A DNA stretch of 64,000 nucleotides from CADBRN01 sp050944685 (lineage in GTDB: Bacteria; Bacillota; Clostridia; Lachnospirales; Lachnospiraceae): assembly GCA_050944685.1 (NCBI GenBank), contig JBMNRP010000009.1, forward strand, positions 53,097-117,096, given 5' to 3'. The notes below the pieces were generated by a model. That model saw only the letters and a program-made list of their open reading frames with translations, ran no database searches and was not told where the DNA came from. The position numbers and the translations under genes were made by a program. Shown here in pieces: positions 41,584 to 50,296 of the stretch. How positions within the stretch are numbered: the stretch's first letter is position 1; the number at the start of each line of letters is the position of its first letter.

Positions 41584-41927
41584 ACATCAGGGAATCCGTG
41601 CTGAAACTGATCGGCATGAGCGAGGCAAGCGAGAACGACACGGAAAAGATCGATACGATTATCAGTGTTGTGAGCGAGCGCTTGAAGGCAAAACTGAAGA
41701 TTCTGACAGGGGAGGAAGTAACTGAGGTTCCTGATGCGCTCGCCGGTGTTGTGATTGAGATCTGCGTGGCGAGATTTAACCGGATCGGATCCGAGGGGAC
41801 TTCGTCGCACAGTGTAGACGGAGAGTCAATGGCATGGTCCGAGGATGATTTTGCACCATACAGGGACGAGATCGAAGATTATGCCGATTCCGTCCGCAAG
41901 GTATCCGGGAGGCTGAGATTTTTATGA
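41580..41927 (+). CDS. Head-tail connector (gp15-like)
   Basis: A 115-residue helical protein (IDTIISVVSERLKAKL...VVIEICVARFNRIGSEGTSSHSVDGESMAW) matching the phage gp6/gp15-like connector pattern, with the GxxSxSxDG-type turn. It builds the first ring under the portal. Overlaps both neighbours by four bases. Confidence 0.85.
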   Translation: MNIRESVLKLIGMSEASENDTEKIDTIISVVSERLKAKLKILTGEEVTEVPDALAGVVIEICVARFNRIGSEGTSSHSVDGESMAWSEDDFAPYRDEIEDYADSVRKVSGRLRFL

Positions 41928-42226
41928 GATACGATCACGAGGTCTATTTCTGCCGGAACGGAGACAGCACCTACAACGAGGAGACCGGCGATTACAGCGA
42001 TTCCGAGCCGACGAAGGTAAAACGGTATGCCTCGATCGTTCAAACAGGCGAGGAACGGGCACAGATCATTTACGGACAGCTAAAAGAGGGGAGTTTAACG
42101 CTGCATCTGCAGCGCCACTATGCAGATCCGTTTGACTATCTGGAGATTGACGGGAAAAAGTACCATGTCGACAGCCGGAAGAAGCTCCGCGTAAAAGACT
42201 GTTATGTTGTATCGGAGGTGATGTGA
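41924..42226 (+). CDS. Head closure/stopper-like protein
   Basis: A 100-residue beta-rich protein (SIVQTGEERAQIIYGQLKEGSLTLHLQRHYADPFDYLEIDGKKYHV) at the position of the SPP1 gp16-like stopper. The function is taken mainly from gene order. It overlaps the next gene by one base. Confidence 0.75.
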   Translation: MRYDHEVYFCRNGDSTYNEETGDYSDSEPTKVKRYASIVQTGEERAQIIYGQLKEGSLTLHLQRHYADPFDYLEIDGKKYHVDSRKKLRVKDCYVVSEVM

Positions 42227-42582
42227 TGGGCGGAATGAAGATCACGCTGAAAGGCGACAAGGAACTGGAGAAGATGCTCAAGAGATGTAAAAATCCAGCC
42301 AAGATTAAGGCATGTGTCTCAAGATCCGGGTCCACATTACAGAAAACAGCCCAGCAGAATGCACCTGTTGATACCGGGACTCTTCGGAGAAGCATCACCA
42401 TCGAGATGAAAGATGGAGGCATGACTGCTGAAGTTGCGCCGCATGTGCATTATGCAGCCTATCAGGAACTCGGTACGCGATTTATTCCGGCGCATCCGTA
42501 CCTGAGACCGGCCTTTGAAACGGCAAGCGCTGAGTTCAAGGCAAATCTTGAAAAGGTGGTCCAGTCGGAGACAGGAGGCTGA
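42226..42582 (+). CDS. HK97 gp10-like tail-joining protein
   Basis: A 118-residue protein with TLQKTAQQNAPVDTGTLRRSI and YAAYQELGTRFIPAHPYLRPAF, the two hallmark motifs of the HK97 gp10 family, which fits tails to heads. The ATG at 42226 lies seven bases after GGAGG. Confidence 0.9.
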   Translation: MGGMKITLKGDKELEKMLKRCKNPAKIKACVSRSGSTLQKTAQQNAPVDTGTLRRSITIEMKDGGMTAEVAPHVHYAAYQELGTRFIPAHPYLRPAFETASAEFKANLEKVVQSETGG

Positions 42583-42583
42583 T

Positions 42584-42994
42584 ATGGCAGAGAAAAATCC
42601 ACAGCAGGAGCTTTTCGGCCGTCTCCTGGTAATGCTCCGCGATGAATTTGGCAAGGATATGGTGTTTGATGGATTTCTTCCACCGGACGGAACACCATAT
42701 CCTTTTGTTTATCTTGCCGGATCGCATCAGGTTGATGACATGAGTAATAAGATGCAGACGCTCGGCACCATCTATCAGACAGTTGATGTCTGGATGGATG
42801 ATCCGCACAAGCGCGGAACACTGTCCGCTTGCATTGAACGCTGCATCGATGTCGCAAGGAAATTATCCCGGACAATAAATTATTCGTGGATGCTGTCCGG
42901 GTGTGACCATCAGATTATTCAGGACAACACCACGAAAACACCACTGTTGCACGGAATCATAACCCTTGAATTTAAATTACTTGGAGGTAATTGA
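42584..42994 (+). CDS. Tail terminator/completion protein
   Basis: A 136-residue protein (PYPFVYLAGSHQVDDMSNK...IYQTVDVWMDD) in the position and of the size of the tail terminator that caps the tail tube. The family is inferred from these strands and from gene order. The start is the ATG at 42584 after AGGAGG. Confidence 0.75.
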   Translation: MAEKNPQQELFGRLLVMLRDEFGKDMVFDGFLPPDGTPYPFVYLAGSHQVDDMSNKMQTLGTIYQTVDVWMDDPHKRGTLSACIERCIDVARKLSRTINYSWMLSGCDHQIIQDNTTKTPLLHGIITLEFKLLGGN

Positions 42995-42995
42995 A

Positions 42996-43529
42996 ATGAG
43001 AAAAAATAAAATGAATCTTCAGCTCTTCGCGGAAGCGGTAGCCGGCAAGAGGATTATCTATCTTTACAGACTGCTTTCCGAAGCAGCAACAAACGATGCT
43101 GTTGCGATGGCCTTCACGACTGAAAACGAGCGTGACAAGAGCAAAGATGCTGATTCTACCATCACAAAAGATGGAAGCATCCGCACGCCTTCCGAGTCGG
43201 AGACGGAGATCAACGCGACGTCCATTCTGGCCAAGGGCGACACGCTGATCGATAAGCTGGAGACCGCAATGGACAACGACGAAATTGTCGAGATCTGGGA
43301 AGTCAATCTCGATGATCCGGCAACGACAAGCGGGAAGTACAACGGCAAATATTTCCAGGGCTATGTCACGGAGATTGACATGACTTCCTCCGCTGAGGAC
43401 ATGGTCGAAGTCGAGCTCACGTTCGGCGTCAACGGATCAGGCCAGAAAGGCGAGGTCACTGTCTCTGACGAGCAGATGAAGGTCGCATCCTATGTATTCA
43501 AGGATACGACAAAGGAATCTACCACCTGA
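42996..43529 (+). CDS. Major tail tube protein with Prp-like site
   Basis: A 177-residue TP901-1-like tail tube protein. The N-terminus MRKNKMNLQLFAEAVAGKR holds the same NLQLFA motif as scaffold and capsid, so it is probably trimmed by the phage Prp. The rest is a beta-sandwich (ISVSD-like EIVEIWEVNLDD, YFQGYVTEIDMTSSAEDMVEVELTF). TTGGAGG precedes the ATG. Confidence 0.88.
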   Translation: MRKNKMNLQLFAEAVAGKRIIYLYRLLSEAATNDAVAMAFTTENERDKSKDADSTITKDGSIRTPSESETEINATSILAKGDTLIDKLETAMDNDEIVEIWEVNLDDPATTSGKYNGKYFQGYVTEIDMTSSAEDMVEVELTFGVNGSGQKGEVTVSDEQMKVASYVFKDTTKESTT

Positions 43530-43566
43530 TAACAAATATCTGACGAGATAAAGGAGTGAATGAAAA

Positions 43567-43971
43567 ATGATGGAATTGACGATTAATGGCACTGTATACC
43601 AGTTTAATTTTGGCATGGGATTTCTCCGCGAACTCAGGAAAACTGAAACTGCAAGGCAGAATGGAATGAATCTTTCTCTGGAAATCGGCGACACTATGAC
43701 GATAGGAAGGGTCCTTAACAACGATGTCATTGCGCTGGAGGATGTACTTGATATGGCCAACAAAGGACAGAATCCGCGTCTTTCGCGCCGGGAACTCGAG
43801 GAATACCTTGAGAATAATGAAAGATGCAACATCCGCGAAGTCATGGAAATGGTAAAAGATTTTTTAAGGAAGAACAATGCTACAACGATGCTGTGCGAGA
43901 GCATCGAGGAGCAGGAAAAGAAGGCGAAGGAGCAGGGCAAGAATACGAAGGGGCAGAAAGAGGAGAAGTAA
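43567..43971 (+). CDS. Tail assembly chaperone, short form (gpG-like)
   Basis: A 134-residue protein upstream of the tape measure gene. It starts MMELTINGTVYQFNFGMGFLREL, the typical N-terminus of this chaperone, and ends in a Lys/Glu-rich tail. Near its end the slippery T-TTT-TTA (43860-43866) lets some ribosomes shift -1 into the next frame and make a longer fusion. It coats the tape measure during tail assembly. Confidence 0.88.
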   Translation: MMELTINGTVYQFNFGMGFLRELRKTETARQNGMNLSLEIGDTMTIGRVLNNDVIALEDVLDMANKGQNPRLSRRELEEYLENNERCNIREVMEMVKDFLRKNNATTMLCESIEEQEKKAKEQGKNTKGQKEEK

Positions 43972-44330
43972 AAAACTTCGAGGAAATCTATCATGATGTA
44001 GCAGTTACTTGTTTTCGCTACTTCGGCTTTACGACCTTCGAGCAGGTGGACAACCTGACGATCAGGCAGTACCGGATCATGCTGGATGCCTTGAATCTGA
44101 TGAACGTAGACCGTGACTTTTATTCTCACTGGATTGCCTACCTTGCCTTTGCCGCTCAATCCATGAAGAAAAGCGGAAAGAAAGAGAAACCGGTATATTC
44201 GACATTTAAAAAATTCTACGACTATGAAAAAGAGGTCGATAAAGCGATTAACGGAAGCGAAAAGCCGAAGGATGATCGTTTTACCGGCCTCGCTCATTAT
44301 TTGCACGAAAAAGCGGAGGAAAACAAGTAA
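43567..44330 (+). CDS. Tail assembly chaperone, -1 frameshift fusion (gpGT-like)
   Basis: Frameshifting at 43860-43866 joins the first 100 residues of the short form to the -1 frame, which stays open to 44330. The predicted fusion has about 254 residues and contains the T domain NFEEIYHDVAVTCFRYFGFTTFEQVDNLTIRQYRIML. The second frame has no start of its own with a ribosome site. Confidence 0.82.
43860..43866 (+). other. Programmed -1 slippery heptamer
   Basis: T-TTT-TTA in the zero frame of the chaperone gene (codons TTT at 43861 and TTA at 43864) fits the X-XXY-YYZ rule and lies within the overlap of the two frames. Confidence 0.85.
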
Positions 44331-47300
44331 ATGTCTGATTTTAATATTAAAGCGATACTCTCCGCTGAAACATCTTCTTTCATGTCTGGATTTAGTAGGG
44401 CTGAGAGCGTTCTCGGCAGGTTCCAGAGAACCGTTGAAGGGGCGACGAGAAACATCGGAGCCGGCATCCTGCAGGGCGTCGGGCAGCAGCTGACCAGCTT
44501 TGCGGCCTCCGGTCTGCAGTCCATTACATCCGGATTGGAAACATCGTCTGCCGCGTGGAAAACCTTCGAAGGCAACATGTCTTCGTTCGGCAAGTCGAGT
44601 GGAGAAATATCCAGCGTCCGGAAGGAACTGCAGGATTTTGCGACAGATTCGATCTATAACGCCTCTGAAATGGCATCGACCTATTCACAGCTGGCGGCAG
44701 TCGGCACGAAGAACACGACGGAGCTGGTCAAAGGCTTCGGCGGGCTGGCTGCAGCTGCTTCCAATCCCACGCAGGCCATGAAAACGCTGTCTCAGCAGGC
44801 AACGCAGATGGCCGCTAAGCCGACGGTCCAGTGGATGGATTTCAAGCTGATGCTGGAGCAGACGCCGGCAGGTATTGCCGCAGTCGCCAAAGAGATGGGG
44901 AGAACCGGAAAGATCGCAGGAGATACCACTGGTGACCTGATCAAGGCTGTGCAGGACGGCACCGTATCGACAGAGGATTTCTTCGATGCGATCACGAAGG
45001 TAGCCGGAACCGGAACTGACTTTAACAAAATGGCTACGCGGTACAAAACGGTCGGTCAGGCTATGGACGGACTGGCCGAGACGGCAACCGGTACATTACA
45101 GCCCGCATTTGACAAGGTGTCGCAGTATATCATCGATGATATTACTGATATCAACAACAAGATCGGCGCAATCGACGGAAACGCACTTGCCGGAAAGGTC
45201 ACGGCAGCAATCAGTACCGTGAAACCATTCTTCGATCAGGTTGGCAAGACACTGTCAACGATCGGAAGTCAGTTTGGCAAAGCGTTCGGAAAGGTCGGAT
45301 CCGCGCTTAAAAATGCTTTCAGCGACACATCCACAATGGATTCGTTCAAAAATGCGCTCGGCGGCATCCAGACGGCATTCGGCTCCGTGGCACAGTTTAT
45401 TTCAGATCATTCCAATGCCATTGCCGGCGCAGTAAAATTCATGGCTGACACCGTATCGGATGCGGTCGGTTTTGTCGGTACTGTGTTCGGAAATCTGGTC
45501 GACGCGATTTCTCCGTATGTAACCGTGATTGAGCAGACATTCGGTCCGGTGGCACAGCAATTCAAATCTGCCTTTGAGGCGATCGGATCATCCATAGAGG
45601 ACAACACAGGAAAATTCAGCCAGGCACAGGGACCGCTTGAGACCTTCCGGGGGATCTGCGAGAAGGTAGCGGGAGTCCTCGGAAAATTCGCGGGATTCCT
45701 GGAAAAGAATGCGGACGCGATCGGAAAACTGATCACGAATATCCCGCTTCTGATCGGCGCATTTGCCGGATTCAAGATAATTAGCGGGATTGTCAATCAT
45801 TTTGTTGGATTTAACTCTGCCGCGCAGAAAGGCGCGAAGACTGCGAGCACGGCAGCCAGCGCATTTATGAAGTTCGGGGCAGGTCTTGCTCTGTGTGCAG
45901 CTGGATTTTTTGTATTGTCAGCGGCTGCGAAGTCTCTCACAAGTTCTGGCGGGGGAACCGTAGCTGTTTTCTTTGGAATGATCGCGGCAATGACTGTGCT
46001 GATTGCTGTCGTTGGAAAGTTTTCGAGCAAGCTGAAACGCGCAGCGCCCGGGTTATATGCATTAGGGACGGCCGTTGCGCTTTGCGGCGCAGGATTTTTA
46101 CTGATGGCTAAAGCGGCGCAAATGGTAGCTGACTCTGGCGCGGGCGCTATTGTTGTGTTCGAGTCAATGGGTGCAATACTAATAATACTGGTTGCGGAAG
46201 TCGCTAAATTCGGCACGAAATTGACAAAGGCCGCACCTGGTCTTTACGCATTCGGCGTTGCTGCGGCACTTTGCGGCGCAGGATTCTTAATGATGGCCAA
46301 TGCAGCCGCAATCGTGGCATCTCAGGGCACAGCGGCAATCGTAGTATTCGCAATGATGTCCGGAGTAATGATTACCCTCGTGGCGCTTGTCGGAACGTTT
46401 GGTGCGAAGATTGCGGCAGCGGCTCCCGGCCTTACAGCACTCGGCGTGGCGGTACTGCTTTGTGCCGCCGGATTTATGGTAATGGCGCTCGCAACTACGC
46501 TGATCGTCTCTCAGGGAACCGCAGCAATCGCGGTATTTTTCGGTATGACGGCAGCACTGGCAGGATTAATGGGGCTGGTCGCGGCTCTCGGTTCGGCGCT
46601 GATTATCGGCGGAATCGGAGCACTGCTTCTCGGAGCAGGACTCCTTCTGGCCGGAACCGGAGCACTTATGGCGGCTGTCGGTCTCGCGATCGTGGCGGCC
46701 GTGCTTCCGCAGATTGCCGCTAACGGAATGTCCGCAGCCGGAAATATCGCGGCGCTGGGCGCATCGATGCTCGCTTTCGCGGCAGGTGCGGCAGTTGCCG
46801 GAGCGGCTTCGCTTCTTCTCGGTGCGGGGCTTCTGATAGCCGGAGCAGGTGCACTTGTCGCAGGTGCGGGAATGCTTCTCCTGGCGGCGGGTGCTGCCGT
46901 TTCCGGACCGGCGCTGATGCTGGTGGCATCTGGTGCTCTTATGGCAGGTCCGGCACTTCTGATGATTGCGGCCGGAGCTATTGCGGCCGGAGCCGGTATG
47001 CTTCTGCTTATGGCAGGTGGAATTGCCGGTGCTGTCGGTGTGGCTGCCTTTGGTGCGGCGTCTCTTTTAGCCGCAGCCGGAGCGGCTGTTCTCGGGGCAT
47101 CACTTGCCCTGGTTAAAACACAGATGAGCAGCATTGCGAAAAACGCGAAGCAGGCGGCCTCCTCAATGAAGAGCATGGTTTCGGCGATTAATATCGTCAA
47201 GGCTGGGCTTGACACGATAAAAACCGGTGCGAAAAACGCAATCAACGCACTGAAAAATGCTTTTTCAAAGGGTGCTTCCGGGCTGAAGTCGTCCGCTACC

Positions 47301-48671
47301 GCACTGTCGGCGGCGATTGCTCCGCTTGGCGCATCCCTTATGCAGTTTTCGGCGGTCTGCGCGGCTTCTGCGGCAGGGATTACAGCCCTGGCAATGGTGC
47401 TCACGCTGAGCAGCTCGGCGGCCTCGACATTCGGAGCCGGTCTGGCTGTTGCGGCAATATCGATCATGCTGATATCCACCAATGCACAGGCGGCAGGATC
47501 GGCAATGATGATGCTCAGCACGTCGATCATGATGATCTCACAGTCATTCATAATGCTTGGCACAACCGCAACAACCGCAATGGTTACGCTGACATCGGCG
47601 ATCACGGCAGCAACGTCCGGAATCGCTCCTCTGATGATGCTGGGGACGACAACATTGATGCTTGCCGCGATGATGTCGAGCGCATCCGCAACCGTTACAG
47701 CCTTCTCTGCGTCGATAGCCATGACTGCAGCAGCTGTGATGATCGCAGTGGTGGCCATCAATATGGCGGCGTCCGGGCTTTCCCACGTTGCATCCGAAGC
47801 GGGATCAGCAGCGTCTAAGGTGGAAAAAATTGCACCGGCGGCGGAAACGGCCGCGTCAGCAATCGAAGAGATCGGTCCGGCTGCCATTGCATCCATGTCA
47901 GCAGTGGCAGCAGCATTTGAAATGGGTGTTGCGGCGGCGACGACATCTGGGAACCAGATCGGCAACGCGATCAAGAACGGAATGCTGAAGATCATGGGGA
48001 CCATCCCGGCGGCGGTGCTTGTGATTGTGTCTAAAATCATCAACGTCTTCCGCAGTGCGGTAAGCCATGCAGCGGCAGCCGGCCGGAGTGTGGGCATGGC
48101 GTTTGTTTCCGGTATCCGTGGTTCTTCAGGAGCCGCAGGAGCAGCCGGAAGCGCACTTTCCCGTGCGGCTACAAGCCGGATGCGGAGCGGGTACAGCACA
48201 GCGTACAGTGCAGGGTCTTATATCGGATCTGGACTGGCAAGAGGTATCAGCTCTCAGGTCGGTTCCGTCCGTGCGGCCGCCGCACAGATGGTTGCGGCGG
48301 CCAATGCTGCGATCGCGGCAAAGGCCAAGATCGGATCTCCGTCTAAGGTCACGACGAAATACGGAAAATGGTATGGAGTCGGCATGGGGAACGGAATCAA
48401 ACGCGAGATCAAATATGTGACGGATATGGCACGTGAGCTGGTGGCGACGCCGACAAAGGTGGGACAGCCAAAAATTTCCAATCCGCGCCTCTCGGCTGCA
48501 GGAAGCCAGGGATATGGCATCGATCCGGAAAGCGAATATGGAGGGATTTATACCTTTACGATTCCGCTTGAGATCGACGGAAAACAGGTTGCACGGGCAA
48601 CCGCCACATATACGCAGGATGAGCTCAATCGGCTTCAGGTACGCGCCAACAGGAGGCGAGGAATCAGATGA
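44331..48671 (+). CDS. Tape measure protein
   Basis: A 1446-residue protein that sets tail length. The N-terminus (about residues 60-300) is the tape-measure domain (SSAAWKTFEGNMSSFGKSS...LMLEQTPAGIAAVAKEMGR). Residues about 511-765 hold four 63-residue repeats with APGLYAxG and LCGAGF cores, then a Gly/Ala-rich hydrophobic part to about 925 and more helices after that. At about 63 residues of repeat per unit, unit number would directly alter tail length. The C-terminus has KAKIGSPSKVTTKYGKWYGVGMGNG, typical of the family. Confidence 0.93.
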   Translation: MSDFNIKAILSAETSSFMSGFSRAESVLGRFQRTVEGATRNIGAGILQGVGQQLTSFAASGLQSITSGLETSSAAWKTFEGNMSSFGKSSGEISSVRKELQDFATDSIYNASEMASTYSQLAAVGTKNTTELVKGFGGLAAAASNPTQAMKTLSQQATQMAAKPTVQWMDFKLMLEQTPAGIAAVAKEMGRTGKIAGDTTGDLIKAVQDGTVSTEDFFDAITKVAGTGTDFNKMATRYKTVGQAMDGLAETATGTLQPAFDKVSQYIIDDITDINNKIGAIDGNALAGKVTAAISTVKPFFDQVGKTLSTIGSQFGKAFGKVGSALKNAFSDTSTMDSFKNALGGIQTAFGSVAQFISDHSNAIAGAVKFMADTVSDAVGFVGTVFGNLVDAISPYVTVIEQTFGPVAQQFKSAFEAIGSSIEDNTGKFSQAQGPLETFRGICEKVAGVLGKFAGFLEKNADAIGKLITNIPLLIGAFAGFKIISGIVNHFVGFNSAAQKGAKTASTAASAFMKFGAGLALCAAGFFVLSAAAKSLTSSGGGTVAVFFGMIAAMTVLIAVVGKFSSKLKRAAPGLYALGTAVALCGAGFLLMAKAAQMVADSGAGAIVVFESMGAILIILVAEVAKFGTKLTKAAPGLYAFGVAAALCGAGFLMMANAAAIVASQGTAAIVVFAMMSGVMITLVALVGTFGAKIAAAAPGLTALGVAVLLCAAGFMVMALATTLIVSQGTAAIAVFFGMTAALAGLMGLVAALGSALIIGGIGALLLGAGLLLAGTGALMAAVGLAIVAAVLPQIAANGMSAAGNIAALGASMLAFAAGAAVAGAASLLLGAGLLIAGAGALVAGAGMLLLAAGAAVSGPALMLVASGALMAGPALLMIAAGAIAAGAGMLLLMAGGIAGAVGVAAFGAASLLAAAGAAVLGASLALVKTQMSSIAKNAKQAASSMKSMVSAINIVKAGLDTIKTGAKNAINALKNAFSKGASGLKSSATALSAAIAPLGASLMQFSAVCAASAAGITALAMVLTLSSSAASTFGAGLAVAAISIMLISTNAQAAGSAMMMLSTSIMMISQSFIMLGTTATTAMVTLTSAITAATSGIAPLMMLGTTTLMLAAMMSSASATVTAFSASIAMTAAAVMIAVVAINMAASGLSHVASEAGSAASKVEKIAPAAETAASAIEEIGPAAIASMSAVAAAFEMGVAAATTSGNQIGNAIKNGMLKIMGTIPAAVLVIVSKIINVFRSAVSHAAAAGRSVGMAFVSGIRGSSGAAGAAGSALSRAATSRMRSGYSTAYSAGSYIGSGLARGISSQVGSVRAAAAQMVAAANAAIAAKAKIGSPSKVTTKYGKWYGVGMGNGIKREIKYVTDMARELVATPTKVGQPKISNPRLSAAGSQGYGIDPESEYGGIYTFTIPLEIDGKQVARATATYTQDELNRLQVRANRRRGIR

Positions 48672-50296
48672 GCAGTTATTTATTCAGGGATGTTCTGGCT
48701 TCTGAGCCGGTTGCATCAGACCTTCCGGCGGAATCCATGAGCTTCAACGGAACGATTTTGGAGAATGCCATTCCCGGGTACAGGACGCTTTCTGTATCCG
48801 GGAGAGAGGGGATTCCGATTGAAGTTACGGACCGGGAGAAAGGCCTCACGGACGGCAACCGGTATGTCCGCCGGAGGTACACACCTCGGACTATCACTGT
48901 GCAGTATCAGCTGATCGCAGATACACCGAGGGCTTTCCGGTCCGCCTATAACCAGTTAAACTACATCCTTTCGGACGAACAGGCACAGATCATCTTCCAG
49001 GACGAGCCGGATAAATATTTTACCGGAACGGTAAAAGAATTTTCAGAGGTCCCGGAAGGACGCAACGCCGTGACAGCGTCATTCTCGATTTATTGCACGG
49101 ATCCGTTTAAATATTCGGTTGAAGAGTACGAGGTCGAATTCGATGAGAACGGAGAAGCGACGATCGATTATGACGGGACGGCTCCGTCCTTCCCCGTTTT
49201 CGAAGTTGATTGTAAATCGGATGTAGGCTGCATCGTAATTTACAACCAGGACGGCAAGGTGATCCAGCTCGGCCCCGGGGAACAGCTAGCCACAGAGGGA
49301 GCTTCCAGCGGGAAGATAACTGCCGCCGAGTGGGGCGCCGGAGCTGTTGCAGTACCGGCCGGATGGGTCATGAATCAGGCCACACTGGCCCCCGGGCAGT
49401 CGTCAGCCGTGGGGTGGAAGCAGGATTCTCAGGCGCGTATTGCAACGGGATCGCGGGTTCTGACAGGATATCCGGGAAACAAATATACCTGGACCGACCG
49501 GTCAGTCCGGGATTCCGTCTCGCATAATACGAGCGCATCGGATGATATCCACGGAACCGGGCTTTCTTATACACTGGATGATCCGGTCCAGAATTTTGAG
49601 TTTGCCTTCCGGACGCTTTTTTTCTCAGACCCGAGTCTGAAGGGAAAAGATACCGGATATCAGGAAATCAATATGATCGGAAAGGATTCCGATGGAAATA
49701 ATTTCGTCATGGCCGGCCTCAACTGGTTCAAAGGCCTGGGATCCAGCGCTGCGGTAGTTGATTTCATTGTCAACGGCGAGATACTTGATTCCTGGACCTA
49801 CAACTGCGTATTTGCAAACGCCTATACGGGCGGATTTTATTACAGCAAAAAGTACGGACAGCGTGGCGGAGAGTATAAACAGGCAGGACACGGAAGAATC
49901 ATTAAAAAAAGCAACGGCACCATCCGTTTTCAGATCGGACGCTATGTTAAAGATTTTTATGCATCGGATCTGATTGACCAGAAGCTGACCGGAATATCGC
50001 TTTATACCGGGTGCAATGCGAAAATAAGTTATCCTCTCGCAGAAAACGGATTTACCACGGTATGGCTCGCAAACACGACAAACACCTTTAAGGGTGTTTG
50101 TGATGTGGTGATTTATACGAATTCCGGAGAGATTACGGTTGACGATATGGTAACCTACGGAATCGGGCGGCTCGGGAATGATTATGAGGATTTCTACCTG
50201 AAGCCGTGCCAGCAGAATAAGTTTCACCTGCAGTATTCCACCTGGACAACGCAGGCACCGACCAGCAAGATCAAGTATCGAAAGGCATTTTTATGA
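48668..50296 (+). CDS. Distal tail protein (Dit), long form
   Basis: A 542-residue protein. The N-terminal part (SFNGTILENAIPGYRTLSVSGREGIPIEV...RYTPRTITVQYQLIADTPRAF) is a Dit/siphovirus tail component domain. The remaining 300 residues are an extra beta-rich region with aromatic residues, like the carbohydrate-binding insertions of evolved Dits. It forms the hub that joins tail tube and baseplate. It overlaps both neighbours by four bases. Confidence 0.88.
   Translation: MSSYLFRDVLASEPVASDLPAESMSFNGTILENAIPGYRTLSVSGREGIPIEVTDREKGLTDGNRYVRRRYTPRTITVQYQLIADTPRAFRSAYNQLNYILSDEQAQIIFQDEPDKYFTGTVKEFSEVPEGRNAVTASFSIYCTDPFKYSVEEYEVEFDENGEATIDYDGTAPSFPVFEVDCKSDVGCIVIYNQDGKVIQLGPGEQLATEGASSGKITAAEWGAGAVAVPAGWVMNQATLAPGQSSAVGWKQDSQARIATGSRVLTGYPGNKYTWTDRSVRDSVSHNTSASDDIHGTGLSYTLDDPVQNFEFAFRTLFFSDPSLKGKDTGYQEINMIGKDSDGNNFVMAGLNWFKGLGSSAAVVDFIVNGEILDSWTYNCVFANAYTGGFYYSKKYGQRGGEYKQAGHGRIIKKSNGTIRFQIGRYVKDFYASDLIDQKLTGISLYTGCNAKISYPLAENGFTTVWLANTTNTFKGVCDVVIYTNSGEITVDDMVTYGIGRLGNDYEDFYLKPCQQNKFHLQYSTWTTQAPTSKIKYRKAFL

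Noticed and set aside
43824..44330. Independent gene downstream of the short tail chaperone
   Set aside because: It lacks its own ribosome site, and an in-frame T-TTT-TTA slippery site explains it as a frameshift extension.
46511..48199. 562-codon open frame on the minus strand inside the tape measure gene
   Set aside because: It is an Ala/Pro-rich shadow of the GC-rich tape measure repeats, with no ribosome site and no family features.
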